Assembly: GCF_020529025.1 (NCBI RefSeq)
Contig: NZ_JACNMM010000015.1
Coordinates: forward strand, 1-64,000
Length of the DNA: 64,000 bases
Direction of reading: 5' to 3'
From: Oceaniglobus trochenteri
GTDB lineage: Bacteria; Pseudomonadota; Alphaproteobacteria; Rhodobacterales; Rhodobacteraceae
A program made the position numbers and the translations under genes. The notes under the pieces are model-generated. The model was not told where the DNA came from. It made no database searches and was given only the letters and a program-made list of their open reading frames with translations. Below are positions 57,422 through 64,000 of this stretch, in pieces; position 1 is the first letter of the stretch, and each line of letters begins with the position of its first letter.

Positions 57422-58237
57422 ATGCTAAAGATCGATGCACTGACGAAGCGCTTCGGGGACAAGATGGCGGTGAATGCCGCCAACATCACCGTCGACAAAC
57501 CAACCATGATCGGAATTATCGGTCGATCAGGTGCCGGGAAATCCACGCTTCTGCGCATGGTCAATCGCCTGAGCGATGCCTCCGAGGGCGCGATCAGCTT
57601 TGATGGCGAAGAGATCACGTCGCTGCGCGGAGCGGCCAAGCGCAACTGGCAGTCTCGCTGTGCGATGATCTTTCAGCAGTTCAACCTCGTGCCGCGAATG
57701 GATGTTGTATCCAATGTTCTGCACGGGACCCTGAACAAGCGTTCCACCTTCGCGACGCTGTTCAACCTGTACCCGCAGGAGGACATCCACAAGGCCATCG
57801 AAATCCTCGACCGCCTTGGCATCGCCGAACAGGCGCCCAAGCGCGCCGAGGCGCTGTCCGGCGGGCAGCAGCAGCGAGTGGCGATCGCGCGGGCCCTGAT
57901 GCAGGATCCCAAGATCATTCTCGCCGACGAACCTATCGCCTCGCTTGATCCGATGAACGCCCAGGTGGTCATGCAGGCGCTGCGTACCATCCACGAGGAA
58001 GACGGGCGCATGGTGATCGCCAACCTGCACACGCTGGATACCGCGCGGCGGTATTGCGACCGGGTGATCGGAATGCGCGACGGCCGGATCGTGTTTGACG
58101 GCACGCCCGAGCAACTGACCACGGGCGTTGCACGCGACATCTATGGTGCGGGGGCCGACTTTTCCGAGGCCGCGACCTCGACTGAAATTGAAACTCTGGA
58201 CAGGCCGGAAGTCCGCCATGCGGAAGCCTTCGCCTGA
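57422..58237 (+). CDS. phnC: PhnC, phosphonate ABC transporter ATP-binding protein
   Basis: A 271-residue ABC ATPase. Walker A is [21 protein letters not shown]-loop [19 protein letters not shown], signature [15 protein letters not shown], Walker [16 protein letters not shown] and the switch His in [13 protein letters not shown]. The stretch [19 protein letters not shown] is typical of PhnC. It energises phosphonate import with PhnD and two PhnE permeases downstream. The leader (57343-57421) ends GGGGGCAAT before the ATG. Confidence 0.95.
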   Translation: MLKIDALTKRFGDKMAVNAANITVDKPTMIGIIGRSGAGKSTLLRMVNRLSDASEGAISFDGEEITSLRGAAKRNWQSRCAMIFQQFNLVPRMDVVSNVLHGTLNKRSTFATLFNLYPQEDIHKAIEILDRLGIAEQAPKRAEALSGGQQQRVAIARALMQDPKIILADEPIASLDPMNAQVVMQALRTIHEEDGRMVIANLHTLDTARRYCDRVIGMRDGRIVFDGTPEQLTTGVARDIYGAGADFSEAATSTEIETLDRPEVRHAEAFA

Positions 58238-58296
58238 GCCAGCTGCGACCCCGCGCCTTTCGCGGGCCATCTTCATCACATCCAACGGAGTCAAAG

Positions 58297-59208
58297 ATGA
58301 AAAAGACCCTCGCCCTGGCGCTCGCCGCCACAAATTTTCTCGGCACGGGCGCGATTGCCCAGGACATCACCGAATTCCGCATCGGCATTCTGGGAGGGGA
58401 AAACGCCCAGGATCGCATGAATTCCTACCAGTGTCTGGCCGACTACACGACCCAAGCGCTTGGCGTTGAAACCAAGCTTTTCGCCCCGGCCGACTATAAC
58501 GGCGTGATCCAGGGCCTGCTTGGCGGCACCATTGACATGGCATGGCTGGGCGCTTCCGCTTATGCCGCCACCTACCTGCAAGATCCCGAAGCGGTCGAGC
58601 CTGTGCTGGTCAAGGTGAATGTCGATGGCTCCATCGGTTACCACTCGATCGGTTTCGCCCGCAAGGACAGCGGGGTCACCTCGCTGGACGACATGGAAGG
58701 AAAGGTGTTCGGCTTTGGTGATCCGAACTCGACCTCGGGCTATCTGATCCCGTCGATCGAGATCCCGCGCTACAAGGACGGTATCACGATGGAGTCCGGT
58801 GAATATTTCGGTGAAGTAAAATTCACCGGTGGCCACGAGCAGACCATCGTTGCCGTCGCCAATGGCGACATCGACGGTGGCGTGACCTGGGCGGACGGTC
58901 AGGGCAACTGGGAAGACGGCTATAACTCGGGCGCCCTGCGCAAGGCTGTCGATGCTGGTCTGGTCGACATGAACGATATGGTTGAGATCTGGAAGTCGAA
59001 TGTCATCCCCGAAGGCCCGGTGGTGCTGCGCAAGGCGCTTCCTGCCGATGTGCGGGCAACCATGACCGCGCTGGTGGACGGCCTGTACGAGAGCGACCCC
59101 GATTGCGCCTATGGTGTGGCTGCGGGCGATACGCTCGGTTTCCAGCCCGTGGGGCATGACACCTACATTTCCATCGTCGAGGCCCGCAAAGCCGAGATCG
59201 GCGGCTAG
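58297..59208 (+). CDS. phnD: PhnD, phosphonate-binding periplasmic protein
   Basis: A 303-residue binding protein with a Sec signal peptide (residues 1-21, ending GAIAQ-DIT). Mature features of PhnD are FRIGILGGENAQDRMNSYQCL, QGLLGGTIDMAWLGASAYA, DDMEGKVFGFGDPNSTSGYLIP and NGDIDGGVTWADGQGNW. It binds phosphonates such as 2-aminoethylphosphonate with high affinity. It lies 59 bases after phnC with CGGAG upstream. A strong terminator-like hairpin follows. Confidence 0.95.
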   Translation: MKKTLALALAATNFLGTGAIAQDITEFRIGILGGENAQDRMNSYQCLADYTTQALGVETKLFAPADYNGVIQGLLGGTIDMAWLGASAYAATYLQDPEAVEPVLVKVNVDGSIGYHSIGFARKDSGVTSLDDMEGKVFGFGDPNSTSGYLIPSIEIPRYKDGITMESGEYFGEVKFTGGHEQTIVAVANGDIDGGVTWADGQGNWEDGYNSGALRKAVDAGLVDMNDMVEIWKSNVIPEGPVVLRKALPADVRATMTALVDGLYESDPDCAYGVAAGDTLGFQPVGHDTYISIVEARKAEIGG

Positions 59209-59226
59209 TCCGGTTTCATGACGTCT

Positions 59227-59262
59227 CCGGCAGCCCTCAGGAGGGCTGCCGGTATTTCTTTT
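59227..59262 (+). terminator. Hairpin with T-rich tail between phnD and phnE (attenuator)
   Basis: An 11-bp perfect stem, CCGGCAGCCCT (59227-59237) and AGGGCTGCCGG (59242-59252), with loop CAGG, followed by TATTTCTTTT. It has the form of a rho-independent terminator, but phnE starts 10 bases later on the same strand. It probably limits read-through, giving more PhnD than permease. Confidence 0.8.
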
Positions 59263-59272
59263 CGGGGGCAGG

Positions 59273-60148
59273 ATGGCAGATATATCACTTGGCAGCGCAT
59301 CGCAGGGCCTGGACGGCATTCAGTCCAGCTACATGGCTCAGGTGCAAAGGCGCAGGCTTTATGGCGGGCTGACGCTCCTGATTTTTGTCGTGCTCATGGT
59401 GTCGGGGTTCAATATTGCCGACGACCGGAACGCTGGCGGCTTCTGGGAAGGATTGCACCAGATCGGCGACTACCCGGCCGATGTGCTGTCCGAGGCCTGG
59501 GAAAAGCGCGCCGATCTGCCGTCACTGATCGCCACGTATCTCCCCGCCCTGGTCGAGACCGTCAACATTGCCGCCGTTTCAACTCTGATAGGTGCAATTG
59601 GTGGCCTGTTCCTGTCGCTTCTGGGCACGCGCGGCCTGGCCAGATGGCCCCGCTTGATACCGGTCTTCCGCCGTATTTCGGATATCATGCGAGCGGTTCC
59701 GGAGATCGTGGTTGCTTTGGTATTGATCTTCGTTCTTGGCGGCGGCCCGGTCCCCGCAATGATCGCCATCGCCATCCATACCGCGGGCGCCTTGGGGAAG
59801 ATGTTTTCGGAAGTGGCCGAGAATGCTGATCTGAAACCGGTCGAGGGGTTGGCCTCGACCGGGGCAACATGGTCGCAGTCGATGCTGTTGGGCGTTCTGC
59901 CGCAGGTGGCACCCAATTACATCAGCTATGCCCTGCTGCGCTTCGAGATCAACATCCGCGCCTCGGCAATCCTGGGCTTTGTCGGCGCGGGCGGGCTTGG
60001 CTACGAGCTTCGAAATGCAATGGCCTGGGGGCCCGGACGCTTTGACGAGGCGACCGCGATCTTCATCCTTCTGTTTGGGACAATCGTGTTCTTCGATCAG
60101 GTCTCCAGTCGATACCGCAACCGTCTGACGAAGGGGCAAGCCCGATGA
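59273..60148 (+). CDS. phnE: PhnE, phosphonate ABC transporter permease 1
   Basis: A 291-residue permease with about six TM helices. The cytoplasmic EAA loop is ENADLKPVEGLASTGATWSQ near residue 184-203, the ATPase-contact signature of PhnE. Periplasmic residues 50-90 follow the first helix. GGGGCAGG precedes the ATG. Its last 4 bases overlap the second permease gene (ATGA). Confidence 0.93.
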   Translation: MADISLGSASQGLDGIQSSYMAQVQRRRLYGGLTLLIFVVLMVSGFNIADDRNAGGFWEGLHQIGDYPADVLSEAWEKRADLPSLIATYLPALVETVNIAAVSTLIGAIGGLFLSLLGTRGLARWPRLIPVFRRISDIMRAVPEIVVALVLIFVLGGGPVPAMIAIAIHTAGALGKMFSEVAENADLKPVEGLASTGATWSQSMLLGVLPQVAPNYISYALLRFEINIRASAILGFVGAGGLGYELRNAMAWGPGRFDEATAIFILLFGTIVFFDQVSSRYRNRLTKGQAR

Positions 60149-61458
60149 CATCCATTGATCTGGACACAACCAAGCTGCACGCCGACGCCCTCTTTCGCCG
60201 CAAACGCCTGATCGGTTTCGGCATTCCCGCCGTCATCCTTGCCTATCTGGTCTACATCTTTCTTGCCTTCGATATCCAAGGGCTCGCGGGGCGCGCGAAC
60301 TGGGACAATGCGGCCACGCTTGCCTCTGACAGTTGGTCGCACAAGGTACATGTGACCCGCGACAACCGTTCCGGCGAGATCAGCTATACCGTCGAGGGCG
60401 AGCGTAGGGGCACCTACCCGGATGGCCAGCGCCCCGATTGGGTAACAGGAGACGAGGTGATCACGATCGATCTTGGTGCGGATCACGTCGTCCGCTACCT
60501 GCCCGAGAACCGGACCGAGATCGAGATCCCGGATTTTCCCCTGATCGAGGTGGAGGCCAAGGGCCGCCGCCTGAACAGCAATCTGCCCGGGGATTTGCCC
60601 GATTGGATTTCGGCCTCGGATCGCCGCATCGCCATCACGACGCCGGAAGGCCGCATCACCCTCACTGGCGCGCGAACCGAAGTCTTCAATTATTTTCCGG
60701 GATGGGAGCTTTTCTGGTTCACCCTGGACAGCCCCTATCACGGTCAGGGGCTGTCCAGGATCCTGTTCGGCGAACAGTTGGATCCCACCCGCGGCAATAT
60801 CGAGGGCGCCGTTTCGGATTGGTGGAACAACGCCATGTGGCGGCACAAGGATGTCGCCTGGGCAATCGGCGAGACGATTCTCATGGCGTTCCTTGGCACG
60901 ATGGGCGCGGCAATCCTCGCATTGCCGTTGGCTTTCCTGGCCGCCAAGGGGTTCTCGCCCGTGATGTTCCTGCGGGCTGCCACACGGCGCTTGTTTGACT
61001 TTTTCCGGGGTGTCGATGCCCTGATCTGGACTGTGGTTCTGGCCCGCGCCTTTGGCCCCGGCCCCCTGACAGGCGCGCTTGCGATCCTGATCACCGACAC
61101 CGGCACATTCGGGAAGATCTTTTCGGAAGCGCTTGAAAATGTCGATCAGAAGCAGATCGAAGGGGTCGCCTCCACGGGCGCGAAGCACTTGCAACGCTAC
61201 AGGTTCGGCGTGATCCCGCAGGTGGTCCCGGTGTTGCTTGCCCAGATCCTCTATTTCCTTGAATCCAACACGCGGTCGGCCACCATCATCGGGGCCATCA
61301 CCGGCGGCGGAATCGGACTTATGCTGACGCAGGCGATCCAGACCCAGAAGGACTGGGAGGAAGTGGCCTACTACATTGTTCTGATCATTGTCATGGTCAT
61401 CTTCATGGACTGGTTCTCAGGTTGGTTGCGCGGCAAACTGATCGGGAGCAAAGACTGA
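60145..61458 (+). CDS. phnE: PhnE2, phosphonate ABC transporter permease 2 with periplasmic insert
   Basis: A 437-residue permease, longer than the first by about 145 residues. After an initial TM helix (residues 25-43), a largely hydrophilic segment of about 45-235 is predicted to be periplasmic ([20 protein letters not shown], then beta-strand-like stretches), before the conserved TM core starting [20 protein letters not shown]. The EAA loop is [20 protein letters not shown] near 331. The extension may gate or contact PhnD. It overlaps phnE (first) and the hexapeptide gene by one base. Confidence 0.92.
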   Translation: MTSIDLDTTKLHADALFRRKRLIGFGIPAVILAYLVYIFLAFDIQGLAGRANWDNAATLASDSWSHKVHVTRDNRSGEISYTVEGERRGTYPDGQRPDWVTGDEVITIDLGADHVVRYLPENRTEIEIPDFPLIEVEAKGRRLNSNLPGDLPDWISASDRRIAITTPEGRITLTGARTEVFNYFPGWELFWFTLDSPYHGQGLSRILFGEQLDPTRGNIEGAVSDWWNNAMWRHKDVAWAIGETILMAFLGTMGAAILALPLAFLAAKGFSPVMFLRAATRRLFDFFRGVDALIWTVVLARAFGPGPLTGALAILITDTGTFGKIFSEALENVDQKQIEGVASTGAKHLQRYRFGVIPQVVPVLLAQILYFLESNTRSATIIGAITGGGIGLMLTQAIQTQKDWEEVAYYIVLIIVMVIFMDWFSGWLRGKLIGSKD

Positions 61459-62075
61459 TGGCACGGCTTTCGGCAAGCCGCCCGTTCATCCACCCCGAAT
61501 GCGAGATCACGGATAGTACCTTCGGAGCTTTCGTGGAGATCGGCAAAGGCAGCCGTGTGGCAAACTCGCGCATTGGCGACTACAGCTATTGCGACAGATA
61601 CGCCGACATCGCGAACGCCCAGATTGGCAAGTTCGCCAATATTGCAGCGTTTTCGCGGATCGGAGCGACCGACCACCCCCTCGACACGGCGGCCTGCCAC
61701 CATTTCCTGTACCGTTCTGACGATTACTGGGATGACGCCGGGCGGGACATGGAGTTCTTTGAACGCCGCAAATCCCGTACGGCCTTTGTCGGCCACGACA
61801 CCTGGATCGGGGCGGGCGCGATTATCAAGCCCGAAGTCACCCTTGGCCATGGTGCCGTGGTGGCGGCTGGTGCGGTCGTGACCAAGGATGTTGCCCCCTA
61901 CACCATAGTGGCCGGCACCCCTGCCAAACCTCTGCGCCTGCGGCAACCGCGCGAGATTGCGGACCGCCTGATTGCTTTGGCGTGGTGGGACTGGCCGCAT
62001 GAAGACATCCGGCAGGCACTGGATGATTTCCGCTCCCTCAAGGCAGAAGCGTTTCTTGAGAAATACGAGGTCTAG
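61458..62075 (+). CDS. Hexapeptide-repeat transferase of phosphonate metabolism
   Basis: A 205-residue left-handed beta-helix protein of the chloramphenicol acetyltransferase-like group found in phn operons. Hexapeptide repeats run from about residue 10 to 60 ([20 protein letters not shown]) and 115 to 155 ([33 protein letters not shown]), with a likely catalytic His near ATDHPLD. It might acetylate an aminophosphonate, as PhnO does elsewhere. Its ATG overlaps the phnE2 stop by one base. Its TAG overlaps the convergent phnF stop. Confidence 0.85.
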   Translation: MARLSASRPFIHPECEITDSTFGAFVEIGKGSRVANSRIGDYSYCDRYADIANAQIGKFANIAAFSRIGATDHPLDTAACHHFLYRSDDYWDDAGRDMEFFERRKSRTAFVGHDTWIGAGAIIKPEVTLGHGAVVAAGAVVTKDVAPYTIVAGTPAKPLRLRQPREIADRLIALAWWDWPHEDIRQALDDFRSLKAEAFLEKYEV

Positions 62076-62791
62076 CCGTCCAACGTAAGCGTCACCCTGT
62101 CGCCCGCGAACCAGGTCCGCCCATATTCGACGGGCAAGCCAGAGCCGTCCACGTTCACCCCCGTGGACCTCAGAAGCGGGTCTCCTTCGGGCAGTTGAAG
62201 ATGCAGCGCGTGGGTGGCGGTAGCGCGAACGGCGGTCAGGCGCGTCGAGGCGCGCGTATAGTCCGATATCCCGACAACGCGCAGGGCCTCGGTCACACTG
62301 CTGGTTTCGCTCAGGGCCTGTGCGATGCCTGCAAGGCGCGCCAGTGGAAACAGGCTTTCGAATACCGCGATGGGCTGTCCGTCAGAAAGAGAAAGACCGT
62401 GGTAGGCGCAAACCGGGTCACATGGGGCGATCTGCAACGCCTTGGCTTCCCCCGTCGTCGCCGACCGCACCTCCACCTGCAAGACGCGCTTGTCTGGCCG
62501 TCTGCCGGCCGCAATCAGATTTTCATGGAAGCGGACCCGCGTGCCAATGGGATAATCGGTTGGTGCTGCCGTCACAAAGGCCCCCGCGCCGCGCCGCGTG
62601 CGCACCAGCCCCTCTTCAACCAGGGCCGAGAGCCCATGCCGCACGGTGTGGCGATTGACGCCGAACCTGTCGGCCAGGTCGGCTTCGGTCGGCAACCTGT
62701 CACCGGGGGAATAGCGACCTTCGGCTAGATCGCTTCGCAGCGCATCGGCAATGGCCTGCCAGATCGGAGTCTTGCTGCCCTTGTTACGCAA
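62072..62791 (-). CDS. phnF: PhnF, GntR/HutC-family regulator of the phn genes
   Basis: A 239-residue GntR regulator of the HutC subfamily: winged helix-turn-helix at 8-75 ([20 protein letters not shown], then [20 protein letters not shown]) and the chorismate-lyase-like UTRA ligand domain (80-239). In phosphonate loci PhnF represses transport and C-P lyase genes until a ligand is present. It is convergent with the hexapeptide gene (both stops share CTAG) and divergent from phnG, with a GTATAG-type site in the 81-base gap. Confidence 0.92.
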   Translation of the reverse strand: MRNKGSKTPIWQAIADALRSDLAEGRYSPGDRLPTEADLADRFGVNRHTVRHGLSALVEEGLVRTRRGAGAFVTAAPTDYPIGTRVRFHENLIAAGRRPDKRVLQVEVRSATTGEAKALQIAPCDPVCAYHGLSLSDGQPIAVFESLFPLARLAGIAQALSETSSVTEALRVVGISDYTRASTRLTAVRATATHALHLQLPEGDPLLRSTGVNVDGSGLPVEYGRTWFAGDRVTLTLDG

Positions 62792-62838
62792 AATTCACAA
62801 AACTCCTCTGTCTTCGCGGGGCGAATCCGCTAGAATAA

Positions 62839-62852
62839 GTATAGTTGTATAG
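62839..62852. promoter_or_regulatory. Candidate PhnF operator in the phnF-phnG gap
   Basis: GTATAGTTGTATAG (62839-62852), two GTATAG copies 8 bases apart, in an AT-rich patch; HutC-type GntR proteins often bind GTATA-like sites. A TTCGC-GGG-GCGAA hairpin lies at 62813-62825 next to it. A TAGAAT -10-like hexamer is at 62831-62836. Binding is inferred. Confidence 0.45.
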
Positions 62853-62872
62853 AATATGGAAAAGTTGTCGAG

Positions 62873-63328
62873 ATGAAAGACACTTTCGATGAAAACACCG
62901 CTCGCAGGGCCTGGATGGCATTGCTTGCAAAGGCGCCCGAAGGCCGGGTTGCCGCCTTGCTTGCCGCAGCGATGGCGCGCCCGGTCTTCGACTGGCTGCG
63001 CGCACCGGAAATTGGCAGCGCCATGGTACGTGGCCGGGCAGGCGGAACGGGCGCGCCATTCAACCTCGGCGAAGTGACTGTGACGCGCTGCGCTTTGACG
63101 CTGGAAAGCGGCGAAGTGGGGCACGCGTACATACAGGGGCGGCGCAAGGCAGATGCCGAAGCGGCCGCTCTGGTCGATGGCCTGATGCAGGGACCGGCGG
63201 CAGAACAGGTCCGCAAGGCGGTTCTGGAACCCCTCGAAGCCGAACGGAAAGACCGCGTTTCGAAACGCGCCGCCAGGGCGGCCGCCACCAAGGTCGAGTT
63301 CTTCACATTGATGCGGGGAGAGGATTGA
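62873..63328 (+). CDS. phnG: PhnG, C-P lyase system protein
   Basis: A 151-residue PhnG, a subunit of the PhnGHIJK core complex that attaches the phosphonate to the ribose of ATP. Its features include ARRAWMALLAKAPEGRVAAL near the start, EIGSAMVRGRAGGTGAPFNL and GEVTVTRCALTLESGEVGHAYIQGRR in the middle, then a Lys/Arg-rich helix. It is divergent from phnF. Its TGA overlaps the phnH ATG by one base. Confidence 0.93.
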   Translation: MKDTFDENTARRAWMALLAKAPEGRVAALLAAAMARPVFDWLRAPEIGSAMVRGRAGGTGAPFNLGEVTVTRCALTLESGEVGHAYIQGRRKADAEAAALVDGLMQGPAAEQVRKAVLEPLEAERKDRVSKRAARAAATKVEFFTLMRGED

Positions 63329-63918
63329 TGCAGGCCGAAACACTTGCAGGCGGATTTGACACTCCGGCGGTGCAGTCCGCCCATGCCTTTCGCGGCCTGC
63401 TGGAGGCGATGGCACGCCCCGGAACCGTACGGCAGATTGGCGGCGCGGCACCGCCCAGGCCCCTGTCCCCGGCCGCCGGTTGCGCTTTGCTGACGCTCTG
63501 CGACACCGATACGCCGGTCTACCTTGCCGGCGGCGCTGATTGCGACGCCGTGCGCGCCTGGCTGGCGTTTCACACCGGGGCACCTTTGACCGGACCGTCT
63601 CACTGCGCCTTCGCCATCGGGCGATGGGAGGATTTGCTGCCGCTGAGCGCCTACCCGACCGGAACGTCCGAATATCCCGACCGTTCTGCGACGCTGATCG
63701 TGGATGGTACCGATTTTGCCAAGCCAGGCGCAGTCCTGCGGGGGCCCGGCATCAGCGGGCAAGCCACCATGGCCCTGCCCGGGATCAAAGCCTTTCAGGA
63801 CAACAACGCGCTTTTTCCCTTGGGCCTTGATTTCATCTTTGCTGGCGGAAGTCGGATCGCAGCATTGCCGCGTTCGACGAAGATCACCGCGCCCGCCACC
63901 GTGACGGAGGTCTTCTGA
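63328..63918 (+). CDS. phnH: PhnH, C-P lyase system protein
   Basis: A 196-residue PhnH, partner of PhnG, PhnI and PhnJ in the core complex. It has the family stretches SAHAFRGLLEAMARPGTVRQ near residues 20-39, GCALLTLCDTDTPVYLAGG, WLAFHTGAP, and PGISGQATMALPGIKAFQDN, with VLRGPGI before it. The ATG at 63328 overlaps the phnG stop; a TTG directly before it in frame is unlikely. The phnI start overlaps its stop by one base. Confidence 0.93.
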   Translation: MQAETLAGGFDTPAVQSAHAFRGLLEAMARPGTVRQIGGAAPPRPLSPAAGCALLTLCDTDTPVYLAGGADCDAVRAWLAFHTGAPLTGPSHCAFAIGRWEDLLPLSAYPTGTSEYPDRSATLIVDGTDFAKPGAVLRGPGISGQATMALPGIKAFQDNNALFPLGLDFIFAGGSRIAALPRSTKITAPATVTEVF

Positions 63919-64000
63919 TGTATGTTGCTGTAAAAGGCGGCGAACGCGCCATTGAAAGCGCCCATGCCTGGCTTGCGGAAGAGCGCCGGGGCGACACGAG
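63918..64000 (+). CDS. phnI: PhnI, C-P lyase system protein (N-terminal fragment at window edge)
   Basis: The first 27 codons only (MYVAVKGGERAIESAHAWLA then EERRGDT), cut by the right edge of the window. This is the conserved PhnI N-terminus. PhnI is the nucleosidase-like subunit that forms the ribose-phosphonate from ATP. Its ATG overlaps the phnH stop (TGATG). The remaining C-P lyase genes should follow outside the window. Confidence 0.92.
   Translation, partial: MYVAVKGGERAIESAHAWLAEERRGDT

Overview
The window is about 64 kb of GC-rich chromosome from an alphaproteobacterium, most likely of the order Rhodobacterales (Roseobacter/Paracoccus relatives). The evidence is the strong GC bias at third codon positions, an EnuR-controlled uehABC/doe ectoine cluster of the type known from marine Rhodobacterales, the alphaproteobacterial direct-repeat LexA box in front of imuA-imuB-dnaE2, and the MsrPQ and phosphonate gene sets. 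Coding density is high. I see no integrase, transposase, prophage or CRISPR array, so this looks like core and niche-adaptive chromosome rather than an island.

Layout. 0.5-7.1 kb is a redox and repair block: msrQ/msrP (periplasmic methionine sulfoxide reductase), a divergent LysR regulator, msrB-msrA, then a thioredoxin-fold protein, a glutaredoxin-fold/GNAT fusion, an AhpD-like CXXC protein and a cation/proton antiporter. 7.1-8.8 kb holds a ZntB-type metal transporter and a membrane protein with a TrkA-C-like domain, both on minus. 8.9-14.4 kb is the SOS mutagenesis cassette imuA-imuB-dnaE2 with a recognisable LexA box. 14.7-17.6 kb encodes a large RTX protein with an N-terminal PIG-L/LmbE-like domain and three C-terminal tandem repeats. 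17.7-29.3 kb is the ectoine uptake and catabolism locus: on minus enuR, uehA, uehB, uehC, usp, eutA, doeA, doeB; divergently on plus doeX (asnC), doeC (ssd), doeD (atf). eutB and eutC are missing.

29.5-31.1 kb has fucU and an aldo/keto reductase, probably for L-fucose. 31.1-34.4 kb is a three-gene cell-surface glycosylation operon (GtrB-like GT2, methyltransferase, polytopic glycosyltransferase). 34.5-40.3 kb is an alcohol-to-acyl-CoA operon (GMC dehydrogenase, acyl-CoA synthetase, aldehyde dehydrogenase, TetR) with a palindrome upstream. 40.5-44.4 kb is a ferric-siderophore ABC importer with a divergent DUF2218 gene. 44.5-51.9 kb is a minus-strand operon joining an FMN glutamate-synthase-like protein, pyruvate:quinone oxidoreductase PoxB and cytochrome bo-type quinol oxidase CyoABCD. 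This would be a short respiratory chain from pyruvate to oxygen.

52.1 kb is a tRNA-Leu(UAG), followed by a small Hint-domain protein. 53.0-56.7 kb is a sulfur module: a Crp/Fnr regulator with a CX5C pair in its sensor domain, a SulP transporter and an ETHE1/persulfide-dioxygenase-like metallo-beta-lactamase-fold enzyme. 57.4-64 kb is phosphonate uptake and C-P lyase: phnC, phnD, phnE, phnE2 and a hexapeptide transferase on plus, the repressor phnF on minus, then phnG, phnH and the start of phnI, which runs off the right edge.

Functions are assigned by reading the translated sequence and recalling family features; no database search was run. Start codons were moved from the longest open frame wherever a ribosome-binding site or the family N-terminus favoured a later start.
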